From Archivesica marissinica (lineage: Eukaryota; Mollusca; Bivalvia; Venerida; Vesicomyidae): 64,000 bases of DNA. Location: positions 83,000,129 to 83,064,128 of the forward strand of contig CM026386.1 in assembly GCA_014843695.1 (NCBI GenBank), given 5' to 3'. The notes under the pieces are model-generated. The model was not told the DNA's origin. It ran no database searches and saw nothing but the letters and a program-made list of their open reading frames with translations. The translations under genes and the position numbers were made by a program. Of the stretch, positions 47,698 to 60,700 are shown one piece after another (the first letter of the stretch is position 1; each line of letters opens with the position of its first letter).

Positions 47698-49655
47698 AAA
47701 CGAAGAGGAAAAGTATTGCCCCAGAACAGTCCATTCTTAGCAAGTGATGTGCATAGAAAGGGAAGTACAATGCTTCAGAACAGTCCATTCTTAGCAACAG
47801 AGATGTGCCGAAGCATAGAAAGGGAAGTACACTGCTTCAGAACAGTCCATTCTTAGCAACAGTGATGTGCCGAAGCATAGAAAGGGAAGTACAATGCTTC
47901 AGAACAGTCCATTCTTAGCAACAGTGATGTGCCGAAGCATAGAAATGGAAGTACAATGCTTCAGAACAGTCCATTCTTAGCAACAGTGATGTGCATAAGC
48001 ATAGAAAGGGAAGTACAATGCCTCAGAACGGTCCATTCTTAGCAACAGTGATGTGCCGAAGCATAGAAATGGAAGTATAATGCTTCAGAACAGTCCATTC
48101 TTAGCAACAGTGATGTGCTAAAGCATAGAAAGGGAAGTACAATGCTTCAGAACAGTCCATTCTTAGCAACAGTGATGTACATAAGCATAGAAAGGGAAGT
48201 ACAATGCTTCAGAACAGTCCATTCTTAGCAACAGTGATGTACATAAGCATAGAAAGGTAAGTACAATGCTTCAGAACAGTCCATTCTTAGCAACAGTGAT
48301 GTGCATAAGCATAGAAAGGGAAGTACATGCTTCAGAACAGTCCATTCTTAGCAACAGTGATGTACATAAGCATAGAAAGGTAAGTACAATGCTTCAGAAC
48401 AGTCCATTCTTAGCAACAGTGATGTGCATAAGCATAGAAAGGGAAGTACACTGCTTCAGAACAGTCCATTCTTAGCAACAGTGATGTACATAAGCATAGA
48501 AAGGTAAGTACAATGCTTCAGAACAGTCCATTCTTAGCAACAGTGATGTGCATAAGCATAGAAAGGGAAGTACAATGCCGGTCCATTCTTAGCAACAGTG
48601 ATGTGCATAAGCATAGAAAGGGAAGTACAATGCCGGTCCATTCTTAGCAACAGTGATGTGCATAAGCATAGAAAGGGAAGTACAATGCTTCAGAACAGTC
48701 CATTCTTAGCAACAGTGATGTACATAAGCATAGAAAGGTAAGTACAATGCTTCAGAACAGTCCATTCTTAGCAACAGTGATGTGCATAAGCATAGAAAGG
48801 GAAGTACAATGCTTCAGAACAGTCCATTCTTAGCAACAGTGATGTACATAAGCATAGAAAGGTAAGTACAATGCTTCAGAACAGTCCATTCTTAGCAACA
48901 GTGATGTGCATAAGCATAGAAAGGGAAGTACAATGCCGGTCCATTCTTAGCAACAGTGATGTACATAAGCATAGAAAGGGAAGTACAATGCCGGTCCATT
49001 CTTAGCAACAGTGATGTGCATAAGCATAGAAAGGGAAGTACAATGCCGGTCCATTCTTAGCAACAGTGATGTACATAAGCATAGAAAGGGAAGTACAATG
49101 CCGGTCCATTCTTAGCAACAGTGATGTGCATAAGCATAGAAAGGGAAGTACAATGCCGGTCCATTCTTAGCAACAGTGATGTACATAAGCATAGAAAGGG
49201 AAGTACAATGCCGGTCCATTCTTAGCAACAGTGATGTGCATAAGCATAGAAAGGGAAGTACAATGCCGGTCCATTCTTAGCAACAGTGATGTACATAAGC
49301 ATAGAAAGGGAAGTACAATGCCGGTCCATTCTTAGCAACAGTGATGTGCATAAGCATAGAAAGGGAAGTACAATGCCGGTCCATTCTTAGCAACAGTGAT
49401 GTACATAAGCATAGAAAGGGAAGTACAATGCTTCAGAACAGTCCATTCTTAGCAACAGTGATGTACATAAGCATAGAAAGGGAAGTACAATGCCGGTCCA
49501 TTCTTAGCAACAGGGAGTGTAGAAGCATAGAGGCAACAACGTGCTCCAGCACAGTCCATTCTCAGCAACAGGAAGAATAGAAGCATATGCGCAACAAAGT
49601 ACCCCCAGCACAGTCCATTTTTAACAACAGGGACGTACATAAGCATATAGGCAGT
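47698..49655. repeat. 62-bp / 55-bp minisatellite
   Basis: 62-bp unit: aacagtccattcttagcaac, agtgatgtgcataagcatag, aaagggaagtacaatgcttcag. In a 55-bp form, gcttcagaacagtcc is reduced to gccggtcc. From about 48890 to 49400 the 55-bp units alternate strictly between gtgcataagc and gtacataagc, giving a 110-bp dimer. The last units (49500-49640) are divergent. Confidence 0.97.
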
Positions 49656-49659
49656 ATTA

Positions 49660-49924
49660 TAATATCGGACCAATAGTCCAGTGGTCGCAGGTTCGATCTA
49701 CCGCTATATCGTTCTAAAATTATTCATAGCATAGTCTTTCGGATGCGATCTTAAACCGAGTTCTCGGGTCGGTGCTTTAAGCCGTGAACAAAAGAGGAAA
49801 CTGGAATGGCTTTCTGTCTGTATCATTGTATTATCCTCCAAAATCTAAAATGACTAATCACTTCAGAAGGAGACGGTCATATGGGCAAACCGGTAGCGAC
49901 GTTAAATAAACGTAAAACACACAC
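49660..49924 (+). mobile_element. SINE-A, head with internal deletion
   Basis: accaatagtccagtggtcgc then aggttcgatctaccgc: boxes A and B are present, but the anticodon-arm region between them is lost. Body and tail are normal (gtctgtatcattgtattatc, cggtagcgacgttaaataaa, acacacaca). Confidence 0.9.
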
Positions 49925-50298
49925 AGATCTGCTTCTAAGTAAGTTTATGATGAAGTATTATGTAGGTGATTATATCATGTGCCGTCGCGTGAGGTGACAA
50001 CATTTTTGCAACTTTTCTCACATAGTAAACAATCGGTTTTCTTCGAGATTTTTGTGAATGAAAGGTAAAATATTGTTTATTCGGTGACATAAAATTGTAT
50101 ATATTTATCCTAGGTTCACAGTAATTCGGGTAATGGTGTGTACTCAAGTGTTGTGTTTATATGCACGATTATTTCGTGCATTTTCGGATAGTATAAATAG
50201 TGGAATGTAGATAGTTATCTCCATTCGAAGTCGTTTTGCATTACACGATACGTCATTTTATTGGATTTATTGCTTCTAACTATATTTTAGGCGACCAT

Positions 50299-51326
50299 AT
50301 GCCACGTGGTGAATCTTTAAATTCCGCACCGTGCAGAGACTCCCATGGAGTGGAATCCTTTGCGTTGATGCAGACTATTTTGGACGAAAAATTTGATTCT
50401 TTCAAGAGACAAATTCGTGAAGAAATTCATACTAGTTCTACGAATTCGTAGGATACTCGTTTTCACGGATTTAAATTCACTAGTAATAAAAAGCAGTTCG
50501 AATTCAACGCCGACATTCGTGACGATTTGGATACAGTTTCGGATCTTATCAAACATGGGAAACAACAACAATCCTTCATCGAAAGTGTAAAGAAAAAGGT
50601 TGACAAACGCAACAAGCTCATCAAACCCGCCGACAAATCTGTGGGTTGGGATACTGTACGCGAATATGAATCTTGACGACTTGGCTAGCGACAGTGAAGA
50701 TGACAAAAAACTCCGTAGAGCCGAAAGCAGGGCGCTTTCCAAGCAAAAGGCCAAACGTAGGACTACCATGGATACGAGTTCTCATTCTGCTTTTGGTGGT
50801 TCTACTTTTTCCGCCGGATTTGGACCAGGGACCCAACGTCAAGGTCATGCCTTTCGTTCCTTTCGTGAACCTTCCAGACTCACGCAGTGCTTCGGATGTC
50901 GCGGCTGGGATCACTTCCGGGCGCAATGCCCCCAACAGAACAGGGAATCAACACGAATGTTTGGTTCCGTTCCCGGATTCACAAGAAGTCGGCCATCCGT
51001 ATCGGAGGGGAGTTCAGACAATCACTTCAACCGGGTCAGTTTCAAACACAGAGGTTGGCGAAAAATGAACATATCGAAGATGAGTATAATTTTAGTGAAT
51101 TGTATTGTTCAAACAATTTCGAAGAAGACATTATGTTTTCACACGAACGTTTTTTTTGAGTATCAATGTCACTGTGTGCAAAACCAGTCCATTACTTGTG
51201 TTAAAGGCAGACTAAGAGAACATTTCGATTTTTGGAAAGATACAATTAAACCCCCCTCTTTTATTTTAGAGATTATCAAACACGGATATAGTAAAACGGA
51301 TATAGTAAAACGGATATAGTATTCCT
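50299..51326 (+). pseudogene. DIRS-like retrotransposon, Gag-like region (broken)
   Basis: A frame begins at ATG 50299 (MPRGESLNS…). An in-frame TAG interrupts it at 50449-50451, and a one-base insertion near 50672 shifts the frame just before an acidic DDLASDSEDD segment. A retroviral-type zinc knuckle C-x2-C-x4-H-x4-C lies at 50887-50928. Downstream, GRLREHFDFWKDT leads towards the RT domain, but a 14-bp unit ggatatagtaaaac at 51284-51318 is present about 2.6 times and shifts the frame again by 28 nt. Without that duplication Gag and RT would be in one frame. The Gag, knuckle and RT order and the sequence style match DIRS-type elements of marine invertebrates. TATA-like tataaata occurs at about 50191. 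Confidence 0.75.
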
Positions 51327-52520
51327 TTGTTAGATGCTCCAAGCAGTTATTTGTTAAAAAATAACAAATCTGCAATTTCTAATTCCGTTTTTGTATCTGA
51401 GGCAGTGGAAGATTTGTTAAAATCCGGGTGCATTATACAAGTCCCTTTTCGTCCTTACATAGTTAGTCATTTATCAGTTGCTATGAACAGTTCAGGCACG
51501 AAAAGGTTGATCTTGGATCTTAGTGTTCTTAACAAATATGTTTGGAAGGAACACATTAAGTTCGAAGACTGGAAGGTGTCTCACGAATTTCTCTTTAAAG
51601 GTGGTTTTATGTGTAAATTTGATATCAAAAGTGCTTATCACCATATAGACATTTCAGCGTCTCAACACACATTTCTAGGGTTTACTTGGCCTATTGACCC
51701 GAGTTCAATCCTTTTTCGTTTTCACGGTTTTACCATCGGTTTGACCTCGGCCCCTTACATCTTCACAGGTACATTAGGTACATGTACGTAGGTCAAATAT
51801 ATCAGAGAAAATGGCGTACGTCTAGTTTTATTTGAAGATGACGGATGGGGAATAAATAGATCTTATGATCTGGCTCTTACAGACGCTCAGTTCGTGAACA
51901 TTGTGCTGATAAATGCTGGTTTTATTATCAATTATAAAAATTTGGTTTTAAATCCCACTCAGCCTCAGCTGTTAGAATGGCTAGGTTTGGTTTGGAATCT
52001 GGAGGAAAGTAAGTTAGGGATATCGGACAAATGTTTTTTGAGTGTAAATGTACTTTTAGACAATCTGTCAAAGAAATTGCCGTTTTTGACCCCTAGGGAA
52101 TTAGCACAGGTCACAGGAAAGGTCATGTCCATGATGCCAGTTTTAGGAAACGTTTGCAAACTTATGACAACAATTTTGCACCGTACTATTATTCAAGGCC
52201 AAAGCTGGGATACTTTACTAAATGTTTCTGAGTTTGATGGGTGCATTGAATAATTGATGTTTTGGAAAAAGCAGCTTTCTTCTAGTCCAGTCGAACAATT
52301 GTTTTCAAAACATACACATTCAGTGACTATTTATTCCGACGCTATTAATGTAGCTTGCGCAGCATACGTTGAGTCGAGAAACAAACTTATTTGTCATAAA
52401 AATTGGTCCTCGGTTGAACGGACGGAGAGTTCTACTTGGCGGGAACTGTACGCAATTTTATTGGCCTCGAGTTTTTTGTTTCATATAAAAGGTCAGAACA
52501 TTCATTGGTACACCAGATAA
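51327..52520 (+). pseudogene. DIRS-like reverse transcriptase and RNase H start (broken)
   Basis: One reading frame interrupted by TAG (51789-51791) and TAA (52251-52253). RT motifs: RLILDLSVLNKYV (about 51509), KFDIKSAYHHIDI (about 51617), the GLTSAPYIFT block (about 51738) and the catalytic box as F-E-D-D at 51831-51842. Thumb/connection: WLGLVWNLEESKLGI and RELAQVTGKVMSM. RNase H opens with IYSDA (52329-52343) and contains STWRELYAI. The frame is lost at about 52511-52515 by an extra base in the WYTDN-type motif. The SDA…TWREL and WLG-W-L patterns are characteristic of DIRS/Ngaro-type elements. Non-functional. Confidence 0.85.
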
Positions 52521-52545
52521 CCAGAACAGAGCTGTCAAGGGTGCA

Positions 52546-53460
52546 TCGAGTGTCGGAGTGAGATATGGGGAAGCTGGATACACTCTATGGCTCATTTTCG
52601 TCATATTTGGTGTCAAATGGCTTACATGAAATGCTACTTTGGCATCTAATGAAGGACACTTTTCACCAAGAAAACCTGATCAAGCAATAGCATTTTATGG
52701 TAAAGAAAGCTTGCAACTAACTTTTTGTAATTGAATCTTATATTTGTTATTAAATTGACTTACAAGTTAGGCGCAAACCTGTCTTGGTTGTCAATTTATA
52801 ATAAAACTCCGATGTAATTTGCAAGCATGTGTCACCAGCTTGAGCAAAATCAGCGTGGTCTAGTGGTTACCACATCAGGCTGATTACAATTTCGGCACAA
52901 ATTCAAACCCGGGTATGACTTGCCAATTTTTCATTGAGCAAGACCATTTATCCACATTGCTAAGAACAAACCGTACAGTAAACGTTATTTGCCGAGCTTT
53001 GAGAAGCAATTACTGGATAATTAAGTGTCCACTTAGAATCAAATCTAGATTTGTATATAGCGGCACCGGCTAGTTTCTTCGTCTTTTTTTGACAGGACTC
53101 TGTGATTCTGAAGCCATGGTTAACAAAAAGAGCGTCCACTACTACTCGTTACTATATTTAGTTAACAAATGTAAACATTACATTCGGCCTTCGTTAGTTT
53201 TCGGGAGCCAATCATAAGTGATTATTAACGCACGGAGAGTTCCGACATCGGTTCCGAGTAGTTACGATTGTACAGTGGGACCATCAGTTTCAAATATAGC
53301 CTTGAGACATTCTAAAAATAGCAATTTGGGAAACCTAATGTCTTGCGATTTTAAAATAGCACGGATATTAGTGTAGGTAAATCATTTTTTAGAAAAAGCG
53401 TGACAATATTAAAGATACGCGTGATAGTGTGATTTTAGGTCTAAAAGCGTGAGTCTCACG
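52546..53460. other. about 0.9-kb insertion inside the DIRS-like element
   Basis: Element homology stops about 20 codons after the RNase H motif and resumes after 53460. The intervening DNA is non-coding and contains a tRNA-derived element at 52849. Ends and target-site duplication were not identified. Confidence 0.6.
52849..52990 (+). mobile_element. SINE-E-like tRNA-derived element
   Basis: agcgtggtctagtggttacc (box A) and acaaattcaaacccgggtat (box B), then cattgagcaagaccatttat, a motif shared with 12040-12235. Confidence 0.6.
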
Positions 53461-54071
53461 CCGAAAGCGAGACTTGACAGGTATGCCAAAATTGTGTCAG
53501 AATTGTAGACGCTGGAAGTATGAAACCCAGCTTGCATTCTATAGCAGTAGACATTTTCGATTTGTGTATCACGGAAAATATTTGTTTACATTTGGACTGG
53601 GTCACAACCGGTTGGCCGATGAATTTAGCAAATTTTGCGATATAGACGATTGTCTGGTGATTTTTTCTATTTCACGGACGAGCTTTGGGGTCCAAATACA
53701 ATCGATAGATTCGCCAATCATTACAACTGTACATTAAAAAGGTTTAATTTTTCGTGTCCCCAATACAGAACCAGTTGATGCTTTTTCAGTAGACTGGGTG
53801 GGAGAAAACAATTGGTTAGTGTCCTTGGTACCAAGAACCATAAACCAGCTTGTACTATGCATGCCTAAAGGAACACTGATAGTTCCTCGGTGGGGATCAT
53901 CGCCGTTTTTGGGCATTTATTATTTGGGACTAGCAGCATTCTAAAACCATTTATTTTTGAGTTTTCAGCCGGACAGAACTTTTTTCAACAGTACATGAAC
54001 AAAGTGTTTTTGGTTCTAGAACATTTAATAGTAAAGTCTTGGCTATTAGATTAGAGATTAGATTGGGATAA
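53461..54071 (+). pseudogene. DIRS-like element, RNase H end and C-terminal region (broken)
   Basis: Resumption of the 50.3-52.5 kb element. HNRLADEFSKFCDIDDC (about 53600) is the N-x2-AD-x-LS type RNase H motif. LWGPNTIDRFANHYN (about 53683) lies in a second frame. VDAFSVDWVGENNWL (about 53774) lies in another. FNSKVLAIRLEIRLG (about 54024) runs to TAA 54069-54071 in yet another. At least three frameshifts are needed to connect these conserved blocks, so the copy is dead. The tyrosine recombinase expected for DIRS elements was not found downstream. Confidence 0.75.
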
Positions 54072-54117
54072 ATCTCGGATTGATTTAATGTAGCACGTTT
54101 TATTAGTATATGTAATC

Positions 54118-54315
54118 CGTTTAAGTTGTCCCGCCGCCCATTTATTCATATCGATTTTTTGAGTGGTCATTGGGATGTGATTTTATTCAGGCGTGCGCAT
54201 TTATTACACAGTGCACGAGATATATTCAGTTTAAGTTGTCCCGCCCACTTATTCATATCGAATTTTCTGAGTGGTCATTGTGATGTGATTTTAATCAGGC
54301 GAGCACATCTAACTA
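54118..54315. repeat. about 110-bp tandem duplication
   Basis: tttaagttgtcccgcc, ttattcatatcgattttttg and gtggtcattgggatgtgatt recur 110 bp later with about 10% change. Probably part of the 3' end of the DIRS-like element. Confidence 0.88.
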
Positions 54316-54730
54316 TTTTGCGCATGCGCAGTTAATATTCACTGCTCAACAATATTAATTTTTATTCAGTACGTTTATGTCACATATTTCCAGAGTGCAT
54401 AACTAGGCGTGTTTGTCCGCCCCGACAGATTACATTTTAATGTTTACGATTCAATATATTTATTGATAATAATCGGGATCTAAAACTTTATGATGTTTTC
54501 CTCCTAAGCAATTGGGGTCGAAGTTTATCGCCAGTATGTTGATTATTTTTAATGTTCAGTGATATATGAGGATCGTTATCCATTGATACATATACACGAT
54601 ACAGCCGATGTTTTCATTTGACAAAATCAAACATTACATTATGTAGATGTTGACGGAATTTTGAAATGTGAAAGTTGGTTTTTGAATAAATGTTAGTTAT
54701 ACGCTGTCTAGTATGTAGATAGTTGGTTTG

Positions 54731-57700
54731 AGGCTGTGAAAGCTCAAGGCAGATAGGCTATTGGATGCTGTGAAAGCTCAAGGCAGATAGGCTATTGGAT
54801 GCTGTGCATGCAGATATTATATTGATGCTGTGAAGGCAGATATGCTATTGGATGCTGTGATGGCAGATAGTCTAATTGATGCTGTGAAGGCAGACAGGCT
54901 ATTGGATGCTGGGAAGGCAATTATTATATTGGATTCTGTTAAGGCAGATAGTATATTGATGTTGTGAAGGCAGATAGGCTATTGGATGCTATGAAGGCAG
55001 ATAATTGTATTGATGATGCCAAGGCAGATAGTCTAATTGATGCTGTGAAGGCAGATAGATTATTGGATGCTGTGAATGCAGATAGACTATTGGATACTGT
55101 GAAGGCAGATGGGCTATTGGATGCTGTGAATGCAGATAGACTATTGGATACTGTGAAGGCAGATATGCTATTGGATGCTGTGAATGCAGATATACTATTG
55201 TATGCTGTGAATGCAGATAGACTATTGTATGCTGTGAATGCAGATAGACTATTGGATACTGTGAAGGCAGATAGACTATTGGTTACTGTGAAGGCAGATA
55301 GACTATTGGATACTGTGAAGGCAGATAGACTATTGGATACTGTGAAGGCAGATAGACTATTGGATGCTGTGAATGCAGATAGACTATTGTATGCTGTGAA
55401 TGCAGATAGACTATTGTATGCTGTGAAGGCAGATAGTATATTGGATGCTATGAAGGCAGCTAATATATTGGATGCCGTGAAGGCAGATAGTATATTGGAT
55501 GCCGTGAAGGTAGATAGTATATTGGATGCTGTGAAGGCAGGTAGTATATTGGATGTTGTGAAAGCAGGTAGTATATTGGATACTGTGAAGGCATGTAGTA
55601 TATTGGATGCCGTGAAGGCAGATAGTATATTGGATGCTGTGAAGGCAGATAATATATTGGATGTTGTGAAGGCAGAGAGTATATTGGATACTGTGAAGGC
55701 AGAGAGTATATTGGATACTATGAAGGCAGATATTATATTGGATGTTGTGAAGGCAGACAGTATATTGGATGCTGTGAAGGCAGATAGTATATCGGATACT
55801 GCGAAGGCAGATAATATATTGGGATACTGTGATGGCAGATAGTATATCGGATGCTGTGAAGGCAGATAGTATATTGGATGCTGTGAAGGCAGGTAGTATA
55901 TTGGATGCCGTGAAGGCAGGTATTATATTGGATGTTGTGAAGGCAGACAGTATATTGGATACTGTGAAGGCAGATAGTATATTGGATGCTGTGAAGGCAT
56001 GTAGTATATTGGATGCCGTGAAGGCAGATAATATATTGGGATACTGTGATGGCAGATAGTATATCGGATGCTGTGAAGGCAGATAATATATTGGATGTTG
56101 TGAAGGCAGAGAGTATATTGGATACTGTGAAGGCAGATAGTATATTGGATACTGTAAAGGCAGGTAGTATATTGGATACTGTGAAGGCAGGTAGTATATT
56201 GGATACTGTAAAGGCAGGTAGTATATTGGATGCCGTGAAGGCAGATAGTATATTGGATGCCGTGAAGGCAGGTAGTATATTGGATGTTGTGAAGGCAGAG
56301 AGTATATTGGATACTGTGAAGGCAGAGAGTATATTGGATACTATGAAGGCAGATATTATATTGGATGTTGTGAAGGCAGACAGTATATTGGATGCTGTGA
56401 AGGCAGATAGTATATCGGATACTGCGAAGGCAGATAATATATTGGGATACTGTGATGGCAGATAGTATATTGGATGCTATGAAGGCAGCTAATATATTGG
56501 ATGCCGTGAAGGCAGATAGTATATTGGATGTCGTGAAGGTAGATAGTATATTGGATGCTGTGAAGGCAGGTAGTATATTGGATGTTGTGAAAGCAGGTAG
56601 TATATTGGATACTGTGAAGGCATGTAGTATATTGGATGCCGTGAAGGCAGATAGTATATTGGATGCTGTGAAGGCAGATAATATATTGGATGTTGTGAAG
56701 GCAGAGAGTATATTGGATACTGTGAAGGCAGAGAGTATATTGGATACTATGAAGGCAGATATTATATTGGATGTTGTGAAGGCAGACAGTATATTGGATG
56801 CTGTGAAGGCAGATAGTATATCGGATACTGCGAAGGCAGATAATATATTGGGATACTGTGATGGCAGATAGTATATTGGATGCCGTGAAGGCAGGTAGTA
56901 TATTGGATGTTGTGAAGGCAGATAGTATATTGGATGTTGTGAAGGCAGATAGTATATTGGATACTGTGAAGGCAGAGAGTATATTGGATACTATGAAAGC
57001 AGATAGTATATCGGATGCTGTGAAGGCAGATAGTATATCGGATACTGCGAAGGCAGATACTATATTGGGATACTGTGATGGCAGATAGTATATCGGATGC
57101 TGTGAAGGCAGATAATATAGTGGATGCTGTGAAGGCAGATAGGCTATTGGATGCTGTGAATGCAGGTAGTATATTGGATGCCGTGAAGGCAGGTATTATA
57201 TTGGATGTTGTGAAGGCAGACAGTATATTGGATACTGTGAAGGCAGATAGTATATTGGATGCTGTGAAGGCATGTAGTATATTGGATGCCGTGAAGGCAG
57301 ATAGTATATTGGATGCTGTGAAGGCAGATAGTATATTGGATACTATGAAGGCAGACAGTATATTGGAGGCTGTGAAGGCAGATAGTATATTGGATGCTGT
57401 GAAGGCAGATACTATATTGGATTTGTGAAGGCAGAGAGTATATTGGATACTGTGAAGGCAGATAGTATATTGGATACTGTAAAGGCAGGTATTATATTGG
57501 ATGCAGTGAAGGCAGATAATATATTGGGATACTGTGATGGCAGATAGTATATCGGATGCTGTGAAGGCAGATAATATATTGGATGTTGTGAAGGCAGAGA
57601 GTATATTGGATACTGTGAAGGCAGATAGTATATTGGATACTGTAAAGGCAGGTAGTATATTGGATACTGTGAAGGCAGGTAGTATATTGGATACTGTGAA

Positions 57701-60700
57701 GGCAGGTAGTATATTGGATACTGTAAAGGCAGGTAGTATATTGGATGCCGTGAAGGCAGATAGTATATTGGATGCCGTGAAGGCAGGTAGTATATTGGAT
57801 GTTGTGAAGGCAGAGAGTATATTGGATACTGTGAAGGCAGAGAGTATATTGGATACTATGAAAGCAGATAGTATATCGGATGCTGTGAAGACAGATAGTA
57901 TATTGGATGCTGTGAAGGCAGATACTATATTGGATGCTGTGAAGGCAGATAGTATATTGGATACTGTGAAGGCAGATAATATAGTGGATGCTGTGAAGGC
58001 AGGTAGTATATTGGATGCTGTGAAGGCAGATAGTATATTGGATGTTGTGAAGGCAGAGAGTATATTGGATACTATGAAGGCAGATAGTATATTGGATGCT
58101 GTGAAGGCAGAGAGTATATTGGATGCTGTGAAGGCAGATAATATATTGGATGTTGTGAAGGCAGAGCGTATATTGGATACTGTGAAGACAGATAGTATAT
58201 TGGATACTGTAAAGGCAGGTAGTATATTGGATGCCGTGAAGGCAGATAGTATATTGGATGTTGTGAAGGCAGAGAGTATATTGGATACTGTGAAGGCAGA
58301 TAGTATATTGGATGCTGTGAAGGCAGATAATATATTGGATGTTGTGAAGGCAGAGAGTATATTGTATGCTATGAATGCAGATAGACTATTGGATACTGTG
58401 AAGGCAGATAGACTATTGGATACTGTGAAGGCAGATAGAATATTGGATACTGTGAAGGCAGATGTGCTATTGGATGTTGTGAATGCAGATAGACTATTGG
58501 ATGCTGTGAATGCAGATAGACTATTGTATGCTGTGAATGCAGATAGACTATTGGATGCTATGAAGGCAGCTAATATATTGGATGCCGTGAAGGCAGATAG
58601 TATATTGGATGCTGTGAAGGCAGATAGTATATTGGATGCTGTGAAGGCAGGTAGTATATTGGATGTTGTGAAAGCAGGTAGTATATTGGATACTGTGAAG
58701 GCATGTAGTATATTGGATGCCGTGAAGGCAGATAGTATATTGGATGCTGTGAAGGCAGGTAGTATATTGGATGTTGTAAGGCAGACAGTATATTGGATGC
58801 TGTGAAGGCAGATAGTATATCGGATACTGCGAAGGCAGATAATATATTGGATACTGTGATGGCAGATAGTATATCGGATGCTATGAAGGCAGCTACTATA
58901 TTGGATGCCGTGAAGGCAGATAGTATATTGGATGCCGTGAAGGTAGATAGTATATTGGATGCTGTGAAGGCAGGTAGTATATTGGATGTTGTGAAAGCAG
59001 GTAGTATATTGGATACTGTGAAGGCATGTAGTATATTGGATGCCGTGAAGGCAGATAGTATATTGGATGCTGTGAAGGCAGATAATATATTGGATGTTGT
59101 GAAGGCAGAGAGTATATTGGATACTGTGAAGGCAGAGAGTATATTGGATACTATGAAGGCAGATATTATATTGGATGTTGTGAAGGCAGACAGTATATTG
59201 GATGCTGTGATGGCAGATAGTATATCGGATACTGCGAAGGCAGATAATATATTGGGATACTGTGATGGCAGATAGTATATCGGATGCTGTGAAGGCAGAT
59301 AATATATTGGATGCTGTGAAGGCAGATAGTATATTGGATACTGTGAAGGCAGATACTATAGTGGATGCTGTGAAGGCAGATAGGCTATTGGATGCTGTGA
59401 AGGCAGGTAGTATATTGGATGCCGTGAAGGCAGATATTATATTGGATGTTGTGAAGGCAGACAGTATATTGGATACTGTGAAGGCAGATAGTATATTGGA
59501 TGCTGTGAAGGCAGATACTATATTGGATGTTGTGAAGGCAGAGAGTATATTGGATACTGTGAAGGCAGATAGTATATTGGATACTGTAAAGGCAGGTAGT
59601 ATATTGGATACCGTGAAGGCAGATAATATATTGGGATACTGTGATGGCAGATAGTATATCGGATGCTGTGAAGGCAGATAATATATTGGATGTTGTGAAG
59701 GCAGAGAGTATATTGGATACTGTGAAGGCAGAGAGTATATTGGACACTGTGAAGGCAGATAGTATATTGGATACTGTGAAGGCAGGTAGTATATTGGATA
59801 CTGTAAAGGCAGGCAGTATATTGGATGCCGTGAAGGCAGATAGTATATTGGATACTGTGAAGGCATGTAGTATATTGGATGCCGTGAAGGCAGATAGTAT
59901 ATTGGATGCTGTGAAGGCAGATAGTATATCGGATGTTGTGAAGGCAGAGAGTATATTGGATACTATGAAAGCAGATAGTATATCAGATGCTGTGAAGACA
60001 GATAATATATTGGATGTTGTGAAGGCAGAGAGTATATTGGATACTGTGAAGGCAGATAGTATATTGGATACTGTAAAGGCAGGTAGTATATTGGATGCTG
60101 TGAAGGCATGTAGTATATTGGATGCCGTGAAGGCAGATAGTATATTGGATACTATGAAGGCAGATAGTATATCGGATGTTGTGAAGGCAGAGAGTATATT
60201 GGATACTATGAAAGCAGATAGTATATCGGATGTTGTGAAGACAGATAATATATTGGATGTTGTGAAGGCAGAGAGTATATTGGATATTGTGAAGGCAGAT
60301 AGTATATTGGATACTGTAAAGGCAGGTAGTATATTGGATGCTGTGAAGGCATGTAGTATATTGGATGCCGTGAAGGCAGATAGTATATTGGGATACTGTG
60401 ATGGCAGATAGTATATCGGATGTTGTGAAGGCAGAGAGTATATTGGATACTGTGAAGGCAGATAGTATATTGGATGCTGTGAAGGCAGATAATATATTGG
60501 ATGTTGTGAACGCAGAGAGTATATTGGATACTGTGAAGGCAGATAGTATATTGGATACTGTAAAGGCAGGTAGTATATTGGATGCCATGAAGGCAGATAT
60601 TATATTGGATGTTGTGAAGGTAGACAGTATATTGGATGTTGTGAAGGCAGAGAGTATATTGTATACTGTGAAGGCAGATAGTATATTGGATGCTGTGAAG

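Noticed and set aside
54126..54335. 69-codon frame after the DIRS-like element, considered as recombinase
   Set aside because: Lies across a 110-bp tandem duplication and shows none of the tyrosine-recombinase catalytic motifs.
56762..59866. 1034-codon minus-strand frame in the 27-bp array
   Set aside because: Same reason: a 9-codon period. The plus strand is open too, and substitutions hit all codon positions.
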